A stretch of DNA of 64,000 bases from Azolla caroliniana (taxonomy: Eukaryota; Polypodiophyta): positions 12,090,001 to 12,154,000 of the forward strand of contig JBHGNT010000008.1 of NCBI GenBank assembly GCA_043228905.1, written 5' to 3'. A program made the position numbers and the translations under genes. The notes below the pieces were generated by a model. That model was not told where the DNA came from. It made no database searches and worked only from the letters and a program-made list of their open reading frames with translations. Positions 63,888-64,000 of the stretch are shown here, in pieces (the stretch's first letter is position 1; every line of letters starts with the position of its first letter).

Positions 63888-64000
63888 CATTATCACTTTA
63901 TGTGCGAGCTAGTTCTCCATGGTGAAGTGGAACTGCAATATGTTCCGACTGATCGACAAGTGATCAACGTCTTCACCAAACCTTTCAAACTTAACAAGTT
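63888..64000 (+). pseudogene. pol: Copia RNase H/pol C-terminus at the right edge (partial)
   Basis: HYHFMCELVLHGEVELQYVP then TDRQVINVFTKPFKLNK, the end of a Ty1/copia RNase H domain, open to the edge. The sequence to its left is not copia, so it is a 5'-truncated fragment or lies beyond a rearrangement. Confidence 0.8.

Overview
The window looks like a repeat-rich intergenic block from a land-plant-type nuclear genome. It has no RNA gene, no operon and no intact host gene. Almost all of it consists of nested, decayed LTR retrotransposons. The plant reading rests on copia elements primed by initiator-tRNA-Met (TGGTATCAGAGC), several Ty3/gypsy lineages stacked in one another, divergence dominated by C-to-T changes at CG/CHG sites, and telo-box-like repeats. 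I cannot name the species. Some features (a self-primed chromovirus, an unusual gypsy lineage) make a non-flowering plant plausible, but that is only inference.

Layout. 1-1632: copia A (-), gag and 5' LTR, inserted in the RNase H of copia B (- , 1633-5982). B is itself inserted in the RNase H of gypsy element C (+). A 1.25-kb piece spanning the B/C junction is tandemly duplicated (5305-7802). 7864-8582: solo LTR inside C. 9915-20356: complete gypsy element D (456-bp LTRs, TSD cgaag), inserted between the integrase and a third ORF of C. 20362-22041: first half of C's ORF3. 22042-22517: last part of a transposase-like gene (Tp). 23170-23907: unknown ORF. 23913-29568: chromovirus I (-). 29830-33049: two related chromovirus pieces, J (+) and K (-), fused head to head. 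33050-37000: 3' half of gypsy H1 (+). 37021-41477: copia fragments F (-) and E (+) fused head to head around a 1,043-bp LTR-like insertion. 41478-58125: gypsy H2 (+, TSD ccaag), split by gypsy G (-, 44687-51748). 58131-58318: rest of E's LTR. 58319-59621: C's 3' LTR part and second half of C's ORF3 (-). 59622-62519: first two-thirds of Tp (-), with an intron-like spacer filled by a TAGCTAATTAGCTA palindrome array. 62722-63640: minisatellite. 63888-64000: edge of another copia pol.

The most striking observations are these. (1) Both C's ORF3 and the Tp gene are cut in two, and the halves lie about 37.6 kb apart in swapped partnership and opposite orientation. This is the signature of an inversion of about 22042-59621 (or of an inverted assembly block). 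(2) The gypsy family C/D/H1/H2 carries a conserved long third ORF (globular N-domain, basic linker, long coiled coil, conserved acidic C-terminus) after integrase, followed by a conserved hairpin plus a PBS-complementary motif at the 3' LTR. (3) Chromovirus I/J/K has no recognisable tRNA primer site. Instead its PBS pairs with the predicted 5' end of its own mRNA, with a compensating difference between copies, as in Tf1-type self-priming. (4) LTRs of unrelated elements carry antisense tRNA-like A-box/B-box modules in U3.
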